DNA of 12,986 nucleotides from JAZLDV01 sp045614925 (GTDB taxonomy: Bacteria > Bacillota_I > Bacilli_A > Erysipelotrichales > Coprobacillaceae), in contig JAZLDV010000107.1 in NCBI GenBank assembly GCA_045614925.1, forward strand, positions 1-12,986. Direction: 5' to 3'. The translations under genes were made by a program, and so were the position numbers. Below, in pieces: positions 1 through 6,833 of this stretch. The notes under the pieces are model-generated. The model worked only from the letters and a program-made list of their open reading frames with translations, made no database searches and had not been told where the DNA came from. The first letter of the stretch is position 1, and each line of letters starts with the position of its first letter.

Positions 1-209
1 GACAACCTGATCCTGAACAACCAGGACAACCTGATCCAGATCAACCTGGTGAAGATGATGAAGAAGTTGTTGTGCCAGAACAACCAGAAGTACCTGGTGA
101 AGATGAAAACGTAAATACAAGTGATAATACACAAGTATTCGCATTCTTCGCAATGTTAGTTGCAGCAGCATTCGCTTTTGTAACTGCAAGAAAAAGAAAA
201 GAAGATTAA
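1..209 (+). CDS. C-terminal end of a wall-anchored-type surface protein (5' truncated)
   Basis: An open frame enters from the left edge (first full codon at 3) and stops at TAA 207-209, leaving 68 residues. It begins with a Pro/Asp/Gln-rich stretch (PDPEQPG and PDPDQPG units, then an acidic GEDDEE and PEQPEVPG segment). It ends like a cell-wall sorting signal: the motif NVNTSDN (bases 108-128), a hydrophobic Ala/Phe helix (about 135-188) and a basic tail RKRKED. Sortase substrates normally carry LPxTG, NPxTG or VKTGD here; this one has NTSD, with Ser in place of Gly. The Pro-rich stretch would be a wall-spanning spacer. The adhesin or enzyme part lies outside the window, so function is unknown. 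A strong terminator follows directly. The alternative is a simple membrane anchor with no sortase step. Confidence 0.8.
   Translation, partial: QPDPEQPGQPDPDQPGEDDEEVVVPEQPEVPGEDENVNTSDNTQVFAFFAMLVAAAFAFVTARKRKED
3..59 (+). repeat. Short Pro/Asp/Gln-rich coding repeat
   Basis: The frame contains two near-identical units, QPDPEQPG and QPDPDQPG, whose DNA differs only at a few positions. A looser third unit (PEQPEVPG) follows about 20 codons later. Such repeats are common as wall-spanning spacers; the array probably continues to the left of the window. Confidence 0.6.
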
Positions 210-220
210 TATAATCTTTA

Positions 221-252
221 GAAGGTAGAATAAATTTCTACCTTCTTTTTTT
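221..252 (+). terminator. Rho-independent terminator of the surface-protein gene
   Basis: A perfect 10-bp stem (GAAGGTAGAA at 221-230 with TTCTACCTTC at 236-245) has a 5-nt loop and is followed by seven T residues (246-252). It starts 12 bases after the stop codon. Confidence 0.9.
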
Positions 253-256
253 GTGT

Positions 257-298
257 AAAAGAAAAGCTATATTGTAACTTATTATTACAATATAGCTT
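257..298 (-). terminator. Rho-independent terminator of the teichoic-acid gene(s)
   Basis: A perfect 14-bp stem (264-277 with 285-298, 7-nt loop) lies immediately after the minus-strand stop codon at 303-305. On the minus strand it is followed by TTTTCTTTT. It converges on the terminator at 221-252. Confidence 0.85.
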
Positions 299-302
299 AG
301 TT

Positions 303-1970
303 TTAAAGCATATTTTCTTTTTCTAACATTTCAATTAAACGTTCTGTATTTTTACCATCTTGGAAGTTAACAATCTGTTTGTAATTGTCTTTATGAATAT
401 CTTGTTGAGGATTTGTATAATTATATCTTACTACATCTCCTAATAAGTTATAATCTTCATTAATATCACCGAAAGCTAAATCACGAGTTAACATTAATTT
501 AGCATTTGCTCCATATTCTGCAATACATTCATCTTTTTCCTGCCAACAGAAAATAACATTACATCCTCTATAAAATGCATCATATGAAATAGAAGAATAA
601 TCAGTAATTAAGATTTTTGTATCTTTTAAAATATCATCATATTTCATAACATTAGGAACAAAGTCTTTTAATGAACAGTCTGATGATCTCATCTGATTTT
701 CAACTAATGGATGAGGTAATATATATAAATGTTCTTTATATTCTTCAGGAATATGATCAGCAATTTGTTTAAGCATTTTATAATATGAAGTTTCTTCGAT
801 ATTATCTAAACTTTGAATAAATTCCCAAGGTCTCCAAGTAATCATAACAGCAATCTTTTTAGGATTGTCATTAATTGTATTTCTATCAAATTTTGGTAAA
901 CCACATAAATATAAATCTTCTTCATTATATCCACCTAAATCAACAAAGTGATTTAGTTCTAATTGTGATGATACAATAGTTCTTTGCGTTACTTTTTTAT
1001 TTTGTGATTTCTTAAAGAATGCACGTCTTCCAGCATCTAAAGAAACCATATACATAACACCATGTTGTAAGAAGATATAATTATGTTTACTGCGATTTAA
1101 TTTACGTGTAACTAATTTACTGATTGGTCTTAATTCAAATGCATGAATTTTTGATTCTGAACCAATATATGATTTAGCAGCAAAAAAGCATAAGTAATGT
1201 TTAAACGAATATTTATCAATAATATTAAATTTATATTTTTCTTGAATATCTTTTTTAAATGGATAATCCTGATCTAATACGAAATAAACATTATTGTATC
1301 CTTTGTCAATTAAGTTTTCATATAATACTGAAGCACTTTCTTCATATCTAGCAGCATTTTTTTCAAATAATAATACTGGCTTAAAGAAGAATAATACTTT
1401 AGATAACATATATGCTAAAACAACTTTTACTCTATGTATTTTTTGATCTGTAACATTGACATCTCTTAATGACAATGTTAGAGAATCTTTTGGATATCTA
1501 AAGAAATAAGTTAATTGTTTCTCTTCATCAATAAATATCTTTAATGGTTTTAAAGAATTTAGTTTTTTCCATAAACCAGTATAGGTAATTCTATAACGTG
1601 CTTCTGTTTCATCTACAAAACAAACTTTATTTTGTAATTCTTGTCCTTTAGATTCTTCAAATTTAATATCAAAAGAAACACTCATGCTCCATTTGTTATA
1701 ATCATTACATGGAATAGATTTATATTTTATTTTTGGTGAATATAGTCTATGTCCTACTTCTATTTTGAAAGAATTTAAATCAAGAGATCTATAACTTCTT
1801 ACATCTAATTTTAATTTAACGTGTAAAGAATCTTCAACTTGTTTAACATTCATTTTTTTGATTTTAAAAGCAATACTTGTATCATAACTATCAACATTAT
1901 ACATATTATCTTTTACATCAGTATATTTATACGGTCTTACTTCTAAATAATTATTTTTAACAAAATTCAA
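303..1970 (-). CDS. CDP-glycerol glycerophosphotransferase family protein (TagF-like), probably the downstream half of a split gene
   Basis: The 555-residue frame has two parts: a beta-rich N-terminal region (about 1-180) and a glycerophosphotransferase domain (about 195-550). The domain shows the family's histidine motifs QHG (H303) and PHP (H420) and the ITDYSS motif (455-460). These enzymes move glycerol-phosphate from CDP-glycerol to a growing teichoic-type chain at the inner membrane face. The only available start is TTG (1968-1970), with no recognisable Shine-Dalgarno site. The frame stays open upstream (KVFNPWYVRI) back to the TGA at 2001-2003, which is the stop of the neighbouring frame. 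I therefore think this is the C-terminal half of one 1104-codon protein, made by readthrough if at all. The family is clear; the exact acceptor is not. Confidence 0.85.
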   Translation of the reverse strand: MNFVKNNYLEVRPYKYTDVKDNMYNVDSYDTSIAFKIKKMNVKQVEDSLHVKLKLDVRSYRSLDLNSFKIEVGHRLYSPKIKYKSIPCNDYNKWSMSVSFDIKFEESKGQELQNKVCFVDETEARYRITYTGLWKKLNSLKPLKIFIDEEKQLTYFFRYPKDSLTLSLRDVNVTDQKIHRVKVVLAYMLSKVLFFFKPVLLFEKNAARYEESASVLYENLIDKGYNNVYFVLDQDYPFKKDIQEKYKFNIIDKYSFKHYLCFFAAKSYIGSESKIHAFELRPISKLVTRKLNRSKHNYIFLQHGVMYMVSLDAGRRAFFKKSQNKKVTQRTIVSSQLELNHFVDLGGYNEEDLYLCGLPKFDRNTINDNPKKIAVMITWRPWEFIQSLDNIEETSYYKMLKQIADHIPEEYKEHLYILPHPLVENQMRSSDCSLKDFVPNVMKYDDILKDTKILITDYSSISYDAFYRGCNVIFCWQEKDECIAEYGANAKLMLTRDLAFGDINEDYNLLGDVVRYNYTNPQQDIHKDNYKQIVNFQDGKNTERLIEMLEKENML

Positions 1971-2000
1971 TATTCTTACATACCATGGATTAAATACTTT

Positions 2001-2003
2001 TCA
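2001..2003 (-). other. In-frame TGA separating two glycerophosphotransferase halves
   Basis: On the minus strand the upstream frame ends PESAVG, then TGA, then continues in the same frame as KVFNPWYV. No RBS or ATG restarts translation, and no base is gained or lost. TGA is used as a stop nowhere else among the intact genes of the window (all others end TAA, one TAG). A single G-to-A change in a TGG Trp codon would explain it. Alternatives are sequencing error, a real two-gene arrangement or natural UGA readthrough; the next base is A. Confidence 0.7.
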
Positions 2004-3617
2004 TCCTACTGCACTTTCAGGTAATCTATGGAATATTTTTTTAGAAATAAATAAGTCATAAATATAAATATATTTTTTATTTTGGAATAGATAAACATGT
2101 AATTCATCTGGATCCATTTTATGGAATAATCTTGTTTTTTCTCTTAAATAATAAGGTAAAACCTTATTTTTAAACCATCCATATCTAGAATAGAAATAAT
2201 TATAAATATATTCAGTCAAATAAATTGTATCTGCTTTAATTAGAGAATAAAAATAAACATCTTTAGGTAAACTTTTTAATAACTCTACTTTAGCAGGAGT
2301 AATACCTCCTTCAAAACATAATGTAATATTATTATTTTCATAATCTAATTTATTGATAATATCAGAAATAATATCTCTTGATAAATAACTTCCTAAATTT
2401 CCTACATGACACATAATATTTTTCTTACCATTATTATGAGCATCTTCTAATAATAATCCATTATTCTTTCCATTAATAACAAGATCTAATATCTTATCAT
2501 TAATATCTTTATCAGCATAATTACAATATAGATAATTAAATTCTGTTCTATCTTGAACTTCATCATTATGAATTTCTTTTAATAACTCTTCTTCTGTTTC
2601 TACAATAGGGAATGGGAAATTATCTATTTCCATATACATTCCTTTATCTCTTAAATAATCTTCTTTATCATATGCATATAAAATAATCTGTTTATTTGTT
2701 ACTGCAAAATCAAAGAAAACACTTGAATAATCAGTAATTAAGCAATCACATATATTTAAGAAATCATATGTCTCATATTCTTTTGGGAAAGGACGAATAT
2801 GTTCAAAAGAAGAAAAATCTAACGCACTAGAAACAAGGAAATGAAGATTTACATATAAAATTTCATTTCTATGTAATGAAGCATCAATAATTTCTAATTT
2901 TTCTTTAATAATTTTAACTTGTCCTTCACTATCTGCACTTCTATTGCTTCCTCTCCAAGTTGGCATATAAGCAATAACTTTTTTGTTTTCAAGATTTAAT
3001 GTTTTTCTTAACTGATCTCCGCTTTCTTTATCAAGCAATGCAGCATTTCTTGGATAGTCAGCTAATACATTTTTTCCTTTGTAATATCTTTCTAACATAT
3101 AGTCTTGCATAAAGACATCTTTAGTATGGTGATTAGGGAATAATGCATAATCACACATAAAATAGTTCTTTTGGATATTACCTAAAGAAGATGCATTTTT
3201 AATATCAGATCTTCCTAAATATTTTAAAGGTGTTCCATGCCATGTATTTAAATAAACCTGACCATTTTGTTTAGTATACATAGTAGGAAATGAGTTATCA
3301 GTCATAATATATTTAGAACTATTTAATAAATCATAATATTCTTTACTATCTCTAATTGTTAATTTTACTTTTTTAAAATTATAAAACTTAAATCTTTCTT
3401 TAGCAGATTTCATAGTATCTTCTGTAACTACAAAATAAGGCGTATATTCTTTCCATTTATCTTTATATTCAATTTCCTTTAACAAAGCAAACATATTTCC
3501 ATTAATGTTTTTTCCTTGTCCTGCTTCTAATAAAATATTTTTTTCTTTAATAATACCACTAGGTTTAATGGTACTAGAACGTTGTATAAGATTTTTAATT
3601 TTATTTACATACTTCAT
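2001..3617 (-). CDS. CDP-glycerol glycerophosphotransferase family protein (TagB/TagF-like), upstream half
   Basis: The 538-residue frame starts at ATG 3615-3617 with a GGAGGG site at 3625-3630, seven bases upstream. Residues about 25-390 form a glycerophosphotransferase domain: NTWHGTP (124-130, with H127), YMPTWRG (217-223), NLHF (H259) and ITDYSSVFFDFA (294-305). The HG and LH histidines and the TDYSS motif are the family hallmarks, for transfer of glycerol-phosphate from CDP-glycerol in teichoic-acid-type polymer synthesis. Residues about 398-538 (VGNLGSYLSRDIISD, then a Tyr-rich stretch) resemble the extra, partly glycosyltransferase-like domain found in large multidomain members; I cannot assign a reaction to it. 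It ends at a TGA directly in frame with the next glycerophosphotransferase frame, so it may be the front of one 1104-codon bimodular polymerase. Confidence 0.88.
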   Translation of the reverse strand: MKYVNKIKNLIQRSSTIKPSGIIKEKNILLEAGQGKNINGNMFALLKEIEYKDKWKEYTPYFVVTEDTMKSAKERFKFYNFKKVKLTIRDSKEYYDLLNSSKYIMTDNSFPTMYTKQNGQVYLNTWHGTPLKYLGRSDIKNASSLGNIQKNYFMCDYALFPNHHTKDVFMQDYMLERYYKGKNVLADYPRNAALLDKESGDQLRKTLNLENKKVIAYMPTWRGSNRSADSEGQVKIIKEKLEIIDASLHRNEILYVNLHFLVSSALDFSSFEHIRPFPKEYETYDFLNICDCLITDYSSVFFDFAVTNKQIILYAYDKEDYLRDKGMYMEIDNFPFPIVETEEELLKEIHNDEVQDRTEFNYLYCNYADKDINDKILDLVINGKNNGLLLEDAHNNGKKNIMCHVGNLGSYLSRDIISDIINKLDYENNNITLCFEGGITPAKVELLKSLPKDVYFYSLIKADTIYLTEYIYNYFYSRYGWFKNKVLPYYLREKTRLFHKMDPDELHVYLFQNKKYIYIYDLFISKKIFHRLPESAVG

Positions 3618-3656
3618 ATAAACACCCTCCTAAAATAGGCACACTACAACAAAGTA

Positions 3657-3685
3657 ATAATAACACATAAATTTAGAAAAGTCTA
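3657..3685 (-). promoter_or_regulatory. Predicted promoter of the teichoic-acid gene
   Basis: Read on the minus strand: TAGACT (-35, 3680-3685), a 17-nt spacer, then TATTAT (-10, 3657-3662), preceded by TGT as an extended -10. The transcript would begin near 3650, about 33 bases before the ATG and just upstream of the GGAGGG site. Confidence 0.45.
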
Positions 3686-3688
3686 AAT
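3671..3688. promoter_or_regulatory. Inverted repeat over the -35 of the teichoic promoter (candidate operator)
   Basis: ATTTAGA (3671-3677) and TCTAAAT (3682-3688) form a perfect 7-bp dyad with a 4-bp centre. The right arm contains most of the predicted -35 box, a position typical for a repressor site. No T-run follows, so it is not a terminator. The binding protein is unknown. Confidence 0.35.
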
Positions 3689-3727
3689 CAAACAATACAA
3701 ATCTGAGATGTATTACATGAAAATATA

Positions 3728-3736
3728 TGATAGAAT
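3728..3736 (+). promoter_or_regulatory. Possible extended -10 promoter of rmuC
   Basis: TGATAGAAT fits an extended -10 (TGn then TAGAAT at 3731-3736). No good -35 box lies 16-18 bases upstream. The AAAGGAGG ribosome site at 3747-3754 follows at a sensible distance, giving a short leader. Confidence 0.35.
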
Positions 3737-3760
3737 AATAAAGTCAAAAGGAGGAATATT

Positions 3761-4747
3761 ATGGACATAGTTATTCTTATATCAATTATCATATTTATAA
3801 TATTACAAATAATCATTATTGTTTTAATGCTTAATAATAATGATAAAGAACATATATATGAATTAAAAACACTAAATACATCTATCAAAGAATTAAAAAA
3901 CAAAAATGATCTTCACAACAATATCAATATAAAGCAAAATGCTTATATTGAAGATTCAATTGAATACATACAAAATGATTTAAGAAGAATTCTAAAAGAA
4001 AACACACATAACTCATTACAATTGAATCATGTCTATGACAAGATTCAATCTGTTAACAATATTATGATAAATAAAAAATCAAGAGGAAATTTTGGTGAAT
4101 ATCAGCTAAATCATTTATTAAGTGTTTATGCAGGAGAATCAAGTGAAATCTATGAAATACAATATAAATTAAAAAATAATATGATTGCAGATGTAGCTTT
4201 AAGATTACCAGATGAGCAAAGAGTTCTGATTATAGATTCAAAGTTCCCATTAGAAAATTATCAGGTTTTAACACAAGAGAATTTAACAGATATAGAGCGT
4301 AATAAATATGAATCATTATTTAAACAAAGTATAAAAAAACATATTGATGATATTAGTAAAAAATATATTACAGAAGAAACTTTAGAAAGTGCTGTAATGT
4401 TTATACCAAGCGAATCAATTTATTTTTATATCTGTAGTGATTATAGTGAAATTATAGATTATGCACATAAAAAACATATATTGATTACATCACCTACAAC
4501 ATTGTTAGGTGTTGTCTTTACTCTTGTTAATATTACTAAAGATATGAAAAGAACAAAAAATATTAAGGAATTAGAAAAGAATATTGTTTCAATGTTTGAT
4601 GATGTAATAAGATTAAAGACAAGACTAAATAAGTTAGAAAGTTCTTTGAATACACTTACAAATAATACAAAAGAAGTAACAATATCAGCAGATAAAATAT
4701 GTACAAAAATAGAACGTATACATGATGGCTATATAGATGAGGAATAA
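3761..4747 (+). CDS. rmuC: DNA recombination protein RmuC
   Basis: The 328-residue product has an N-terminal membrane helix (residues about 3-24), a predicted coiled-coil region (about 28-105) and the RmuC core (about 108-305). The core shows the family's landmarks: NFGEYQLNHLL (110-120), the nuclease-like pair IADVALRLP and IIDSKFP (D144, D159, K161), MFIPSESIY (213-221) and SPTTLLGVV (244-252). RmuC proteins are membrane-tethered, restriction-nuclease-fold proteins that limit rearrangement at inverted repeats; the reaction is not settled. The start is fixed by AAAGGAGG six bases upstream. It is divergent from the teichoic gene and has no clear terminator before the next operon. Its length is near the shorter end for the family. 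Confidence 0.93.
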   Translation: MDIVILISIIIFIILQIIIIVLMLNNNDKEHIYELKTLNTSIKELKNKNDLHNNINIKQNAYIEDSIEYIQNDLRRILKENTHNSLQLNHVYDKIQSVNNIMINKKSRGNFGEYQLNHLLSVYAGESSEIYEIQYKLKNNMIADVALRLPDEQRVLIIDSKFPLENYQVLTQENLTDIERNKYESLFKQSIKKHIDDISKKYITEETLESAVMFIPSESIYFYICSDYSEIIDYAHKKHILITSPTTLLGVVFTLVNITKDMKRTKNIKELEKNIVSMFDDVIRLKTRLNKLESSLNTLTNNTKEVTISADKICTKIERIHDGYIDEE

Positions 4748-4755
4748 ACAGCAAT

Positions 4756-4769
4756 ATTTCCTAGGAAAT
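4756..4769. promoter_or_regulatory. Perfect 14-bp palindrome upstream of the SipW operon
   Basis: ATTTCCTAGGAAAT is a perfect palindrome nine bases after the rmuC stop and 17 bases upstream of a consensus -35 box (4787). It lacks a loop and a T-run, so a protein-binding site is more likely than a terminator. It could be chance. Confidence 0.3.
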
Positions 4770-4786
4770 GACAAAACAAATATGTC

Positions 4787-4815
4787 TTGACATATATAAA
4801 TCATAAAAGTACAAT
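4787..4815 (+). promoter_or_regulatory. Predicted distal sigma-A promoter of the SipW operon
   Basis: TTGACA (4787-4792), an exact 17-bp spacer and TACAAT (4810-4815) form a near-consensus sigma-A promoter. The transcript would start near 4822, giving a leader of about 120 bases before the first gene. Confidence 0.6.
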
Positions 4816-4831
4816 TTATATGAAAATATTC

Positions 4832-4842
4832 AGAGTGATTTT
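4832..4842 (+). promoter_or_regulatory. AGAGTGATTTT element, copy 1
   Basis: This 11-mer recurs at 8908-8918. In both places it lies exactly 53 bp upstream (start to start) of a TTGAnn -35 box with a 17-bp spacer. Weaker identity continues for about a dozen bases. It is a candidate activator or repressor site shared by the SipW operon and the first pseudogene. Confidence 0.4.
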
Positions 4843-4884
4843 GTAATATGTAATAATGTGAAAAACGTATATATATAAAATAAA

Positions 4885-4913
4885 TTGAAGTTATGAGTAA
4901 AAAATGGTAAAAT
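4885..4913 (+). promoter_or_regulatory. Predicted proximal promoter of the SipW operon
   Basis: TTGAAG (4885-4890), 17 bp, then TAAAAT (4908-4913). The start would be near 4920, just before the AGGAGG ribosome site at 4931-4936. Confidence 0.5.
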
Positions 4914-4943
4914 ATAAGAACACCAAGAAGAGGAGGAAGATGT

Positions 4944-5606
4944 ATGAATATTAAAAAACTATTTGTGATATTAGGTATGATAGTTACTTTGAGTGTGTTC
5001 AGTGCTCAAAATATATATGCTTTAAATAATACTTCTTCTGCTAATGGTTTAGGGCTTGTTTGTTTAAATAAAGTGACAAATAATAAAACGAAAACTGTAT
5101 TTATAAATAAAAACAATCCCCAGGATAATATTCCATTTAATATGGTTAATATGTTACCTGGTGATAGTGAAACAAAAAGATATAATGTCGAAGTTTCATA
5201 TAGTGATGATATTGTATTGAAATTTGAAACTCATATTCATGAAGGATATGAAAAAATGGCTGAAGTTTTAAAGTGTAAAATCGTTGTTAATGATGAAATG
5301 ATTTATGATGGTTTAATGAAAGATATGTTAGAGTCTTATGATCTTTTATTAAAAACAGATAAATACATTTCTAAAGAAATTGCTTATGAAGTTACAACTT
5401 ATTTAGAAACAAGTGTAGGCAATGAATATCAGAATAAGGAATTATATGCTGATTTTAGATGGTACGTAGATGGTGAAGAACATTTAGAAGAACCACCATT
5501 AACTCACGATCTGATGACTTATATTCCTTTTGCATCTTTAGCTGCAGTGTCACTTGTTGCCATTGTTGTTCTTTTAGGAAAAAGAAAGGAGAATAATAAT
5601 GAGTAG
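4944..5606 (+). CDS. Membrane-anchored TasA/camelysin-like protein, first gene of the SipW operon
   Basis: The 220-residue product has an ordinary Sec signal peptide (cleavage likely after A26 in NIYA-LNN) and an extracellular domain (about 35-185). The domain has MLPGDSETKRYNVEV, the VNDEMIYDGLMKDM segment and GNEYQNKELYADFRW (159-173). GNEYQN recurs in the 469-residue SipW substrate downstream and marks the TasA/camelysin-like fold. A membrane helix (about 192-212) and a KRKE tail follow. The sequence before the helix, PPLTHD, resembles a degraded PPxTGD sortase motif. Unlike its neighbours it lacks the FA-x-FxD SipW-type processing region, so it may be the cell-side anchor for the secreted substrates; that role is inferred. 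The start is set by AGGAGG seven bases upstream of ATG 4944. It overlaps the next gene by 8 bases. Confidence 0.8.
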   Translation: MNIKKLFVILGMIVTLSVFSAQNIYALNNTSSANGLGLVCLNKVTNNKTKTVFINKNNPQDNIPFNMVNMLPGDSETKRYNVEVSYSDDIVLKFETHIHEGYEKMAEVLKCKIVVNDEMIYDGLMKDMLESYDLLLKTDKYISKEIAYEVTTYLETSVGNEYQNKELYADFRWYVDGEEHLEEPPLTHDLMTYIPFASLAAVSLVAIVVLLGKRKENNNE

Positions 5607-6144
5607 TAAGAAAACAGAAATGAAGATTAAATTATCTATAAGTTCTATTTTAGTATTGTTTATATGTTTATGTGTTACAACTTCAGCTATTATACTTTCT
5701 AAATTAGAAATAATAGATAACTATTACCAAACTGGGACTGTAGAAATTAATTTAAATGATGGGAATCCTGTAATTCAGGTTTATGAACATCAGTTTGAAC
5801 CTGGTGTAACTGTAAAAAAAGAATTCTTTATTGAAAATATAGGAACTGCTGATTTTTATTATCGATTATATTTCGAAGAAGTAGTAGGTGGATTAACAGA
5901 TATTATTGATATCAAAGTTATGAATGGGGATAAATTGCTTTATGAAGGTAAAGCAAGTGAGTTAATAAATAAACCATTTTCTAGTGCTGATGATGAATTA
6001 AAATCAGGAGAAAAACGTATTTTAGATATATATTTCCATTATCCTGAAGAAGAAGGATTAAGAGGGATGAATGAAGTATTGGAATTTAATTTAAGAGCAG
6101 ATGCAGTTCAAACTAAAAACAATTTTAATAAGGAGTTTGAATAA
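5599..6144 (+). CDS. Secreted TasA/camelysin-like protein (probable SipW substrate)
   Basis: The 181-residue product has a short basic N-terminus, a hydrophobic segment (about 12-30) and a likely cleavage after A30 in TTSA-II. GTVEINLNDG follows at 46-55, which aligns with the GTLKVDL segment after SipW-type signal peptides. The mature part resembles the TasA fold: FEPGVTVKKEFFIENIGTAD (66-85), then DIKVMNGDKLLYEG (104-117), a motif also seen in the preceding gene. It has no C-terminal anchor. The ATG sits behind AAAGGAG (5585-5591) inside the end of the upstream gene, and the TAATG junction overlaps the signal-peptidase start by one base, so translation is coupled. I infer that it is a fibre or matrix subunit or its accessory; it is not recognised as a named protein. 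Confidence 0.78.
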   Translation: MSSKKTEMKIKLSISSILVLFICLCVTTSAIILSKLEIIDNYYQTGTVEINLNDGNPVIQVYEHQFEPGVTVKKEFFIENIGTADFYYRLYFEEVVGGLTDIIDIKVMNGDKLLYEGKASELINKPFSSADDELKSGEKRILDIYFHYPEEEGLRGMNEVLEFNLRADAVQTKNNFNKEFE

Positions 6145-6815
6145 TGAAAAAAACATTAGCAATCGCAAAAAAAGTTTTTACAATGTGTGTTATCGTTATG
6201 ACTGTATGTATAATGATTTTTACAATCTTTTCAGTGATAGCATTAAACGGTAATGATAAATTTGTATTTAACCATAGAGCTTTAATTGTATTATCAGATT
6301 CGATGAGTGAATCAGGAATAGATGCAGGAGATTTAATTTTAATAAAAAAAGTTGATCCTTCAACTTTAAAAGAAGGAGATATTATTTCTTATATATCTTT
6401 AAATCCTGATAATTATGGGGATACAGTTACCCATATGATTAGAACCTGCACAGAAGATACAAGTGGAAATCCAGGATTTATTACTTATGGAACGTCTACT
6501 AAAGTTAACGATCCAACAATAGTAACTTATAACTATGTTGTAGGTGTTCATACTAAGACGTTTGATAATGTCGGATCATTCTTTATGTTTTTAAAAACAA
6601 CACCAGGATATTTCTTATGTATATTCACACCATTTGCTTTATTAATTGGTATTCAAGCTATTAATACGATTCAGTTGTTTTCTAAATATAAAAAAGAACA
6701 ATTAGCTGAAATGGAAGAAAAGCAAAGAAAAGATGAAGAAGAAAAAGAAAGAATGAGAGAAGAATTAAAACAATTAAAGGAGCAGTTAGGAATTGACGCG
6801 CACTTAGAAGAATAA
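6144..6815 (+). CDS. sipW: SipW/ER-type signal peptidase I (S26B) with coiled-coil tail
   Basis: This 223-residue membrane serine protease should remove signal peptides from the SipW-dependent proteins encoded beside it. After an N-terminal membrane helix (about 12-34) comes VLSDSMSESGIDAGDLILI, with catalytic Ser53, then TVTHMIR with His97. Use of His rather than Lys as general base marks the ER-type SipW/Sec11 branch. YGTSTKVNDPTI (114-126) supplies the acidic region (D123). A second membrane helix (about 154-176) follows. The end is unusual: a highly charged EEKQRKDEEEKERMREELKQ-type coiled coil (about 182-215), presumably in the cytosol. The start overlaps the previous stop (TAATG), with AAGGAG at 6130-6135. 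Five genes cluster with it, as sipW clusters with tasA and tapA in Bacillus. Confidence 0.9.
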   Translation: MKKTLAIAKKVFTMCVIVMTVCIMIFTIFSVIALNGNDKFVFNHRALIVLSDSMSESGIDAGDLILIKKVDPSTLKEGDIISYISLNPDNYGDTVTHMIRTCTEDTSGNPGFITYGTSTKVNDPTIVTYNYVVGVHTKTFDNVGSFFMFLKTTPGYFLCIFTPFALLIGIQAINTIQLFSKYKKEQLAEMEEKQRKDEEEKERMREELKQLKEQLGIDAHLEE

Positions 6816-6833
6816 GTTAAGGAGGAGAATAAA

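Noticed and set aside
2001..2003. UGA read as Trp through a changed genetic code
   Set aside because: No other coding gene in the window contains TGA, and visible Trp codons are TGG; a recoded A+T-rich genome would use TGA often.
1960..2003. UGA as a selenocysteine codon
   Set aside because: No strong hairpin of the bacterial SECIS kind is seen just downstream, and the family has no selenoprotein tradition; Trp is the simpler ancestor.
3688..3903. 71-codon minus-strand frame
   Set aside because: It is antisense to the start and membrane helix of rmuC, has no ribosome site, and its Ile/Met/Ser-rich sequence is a mirror of A+T-rich DNA.
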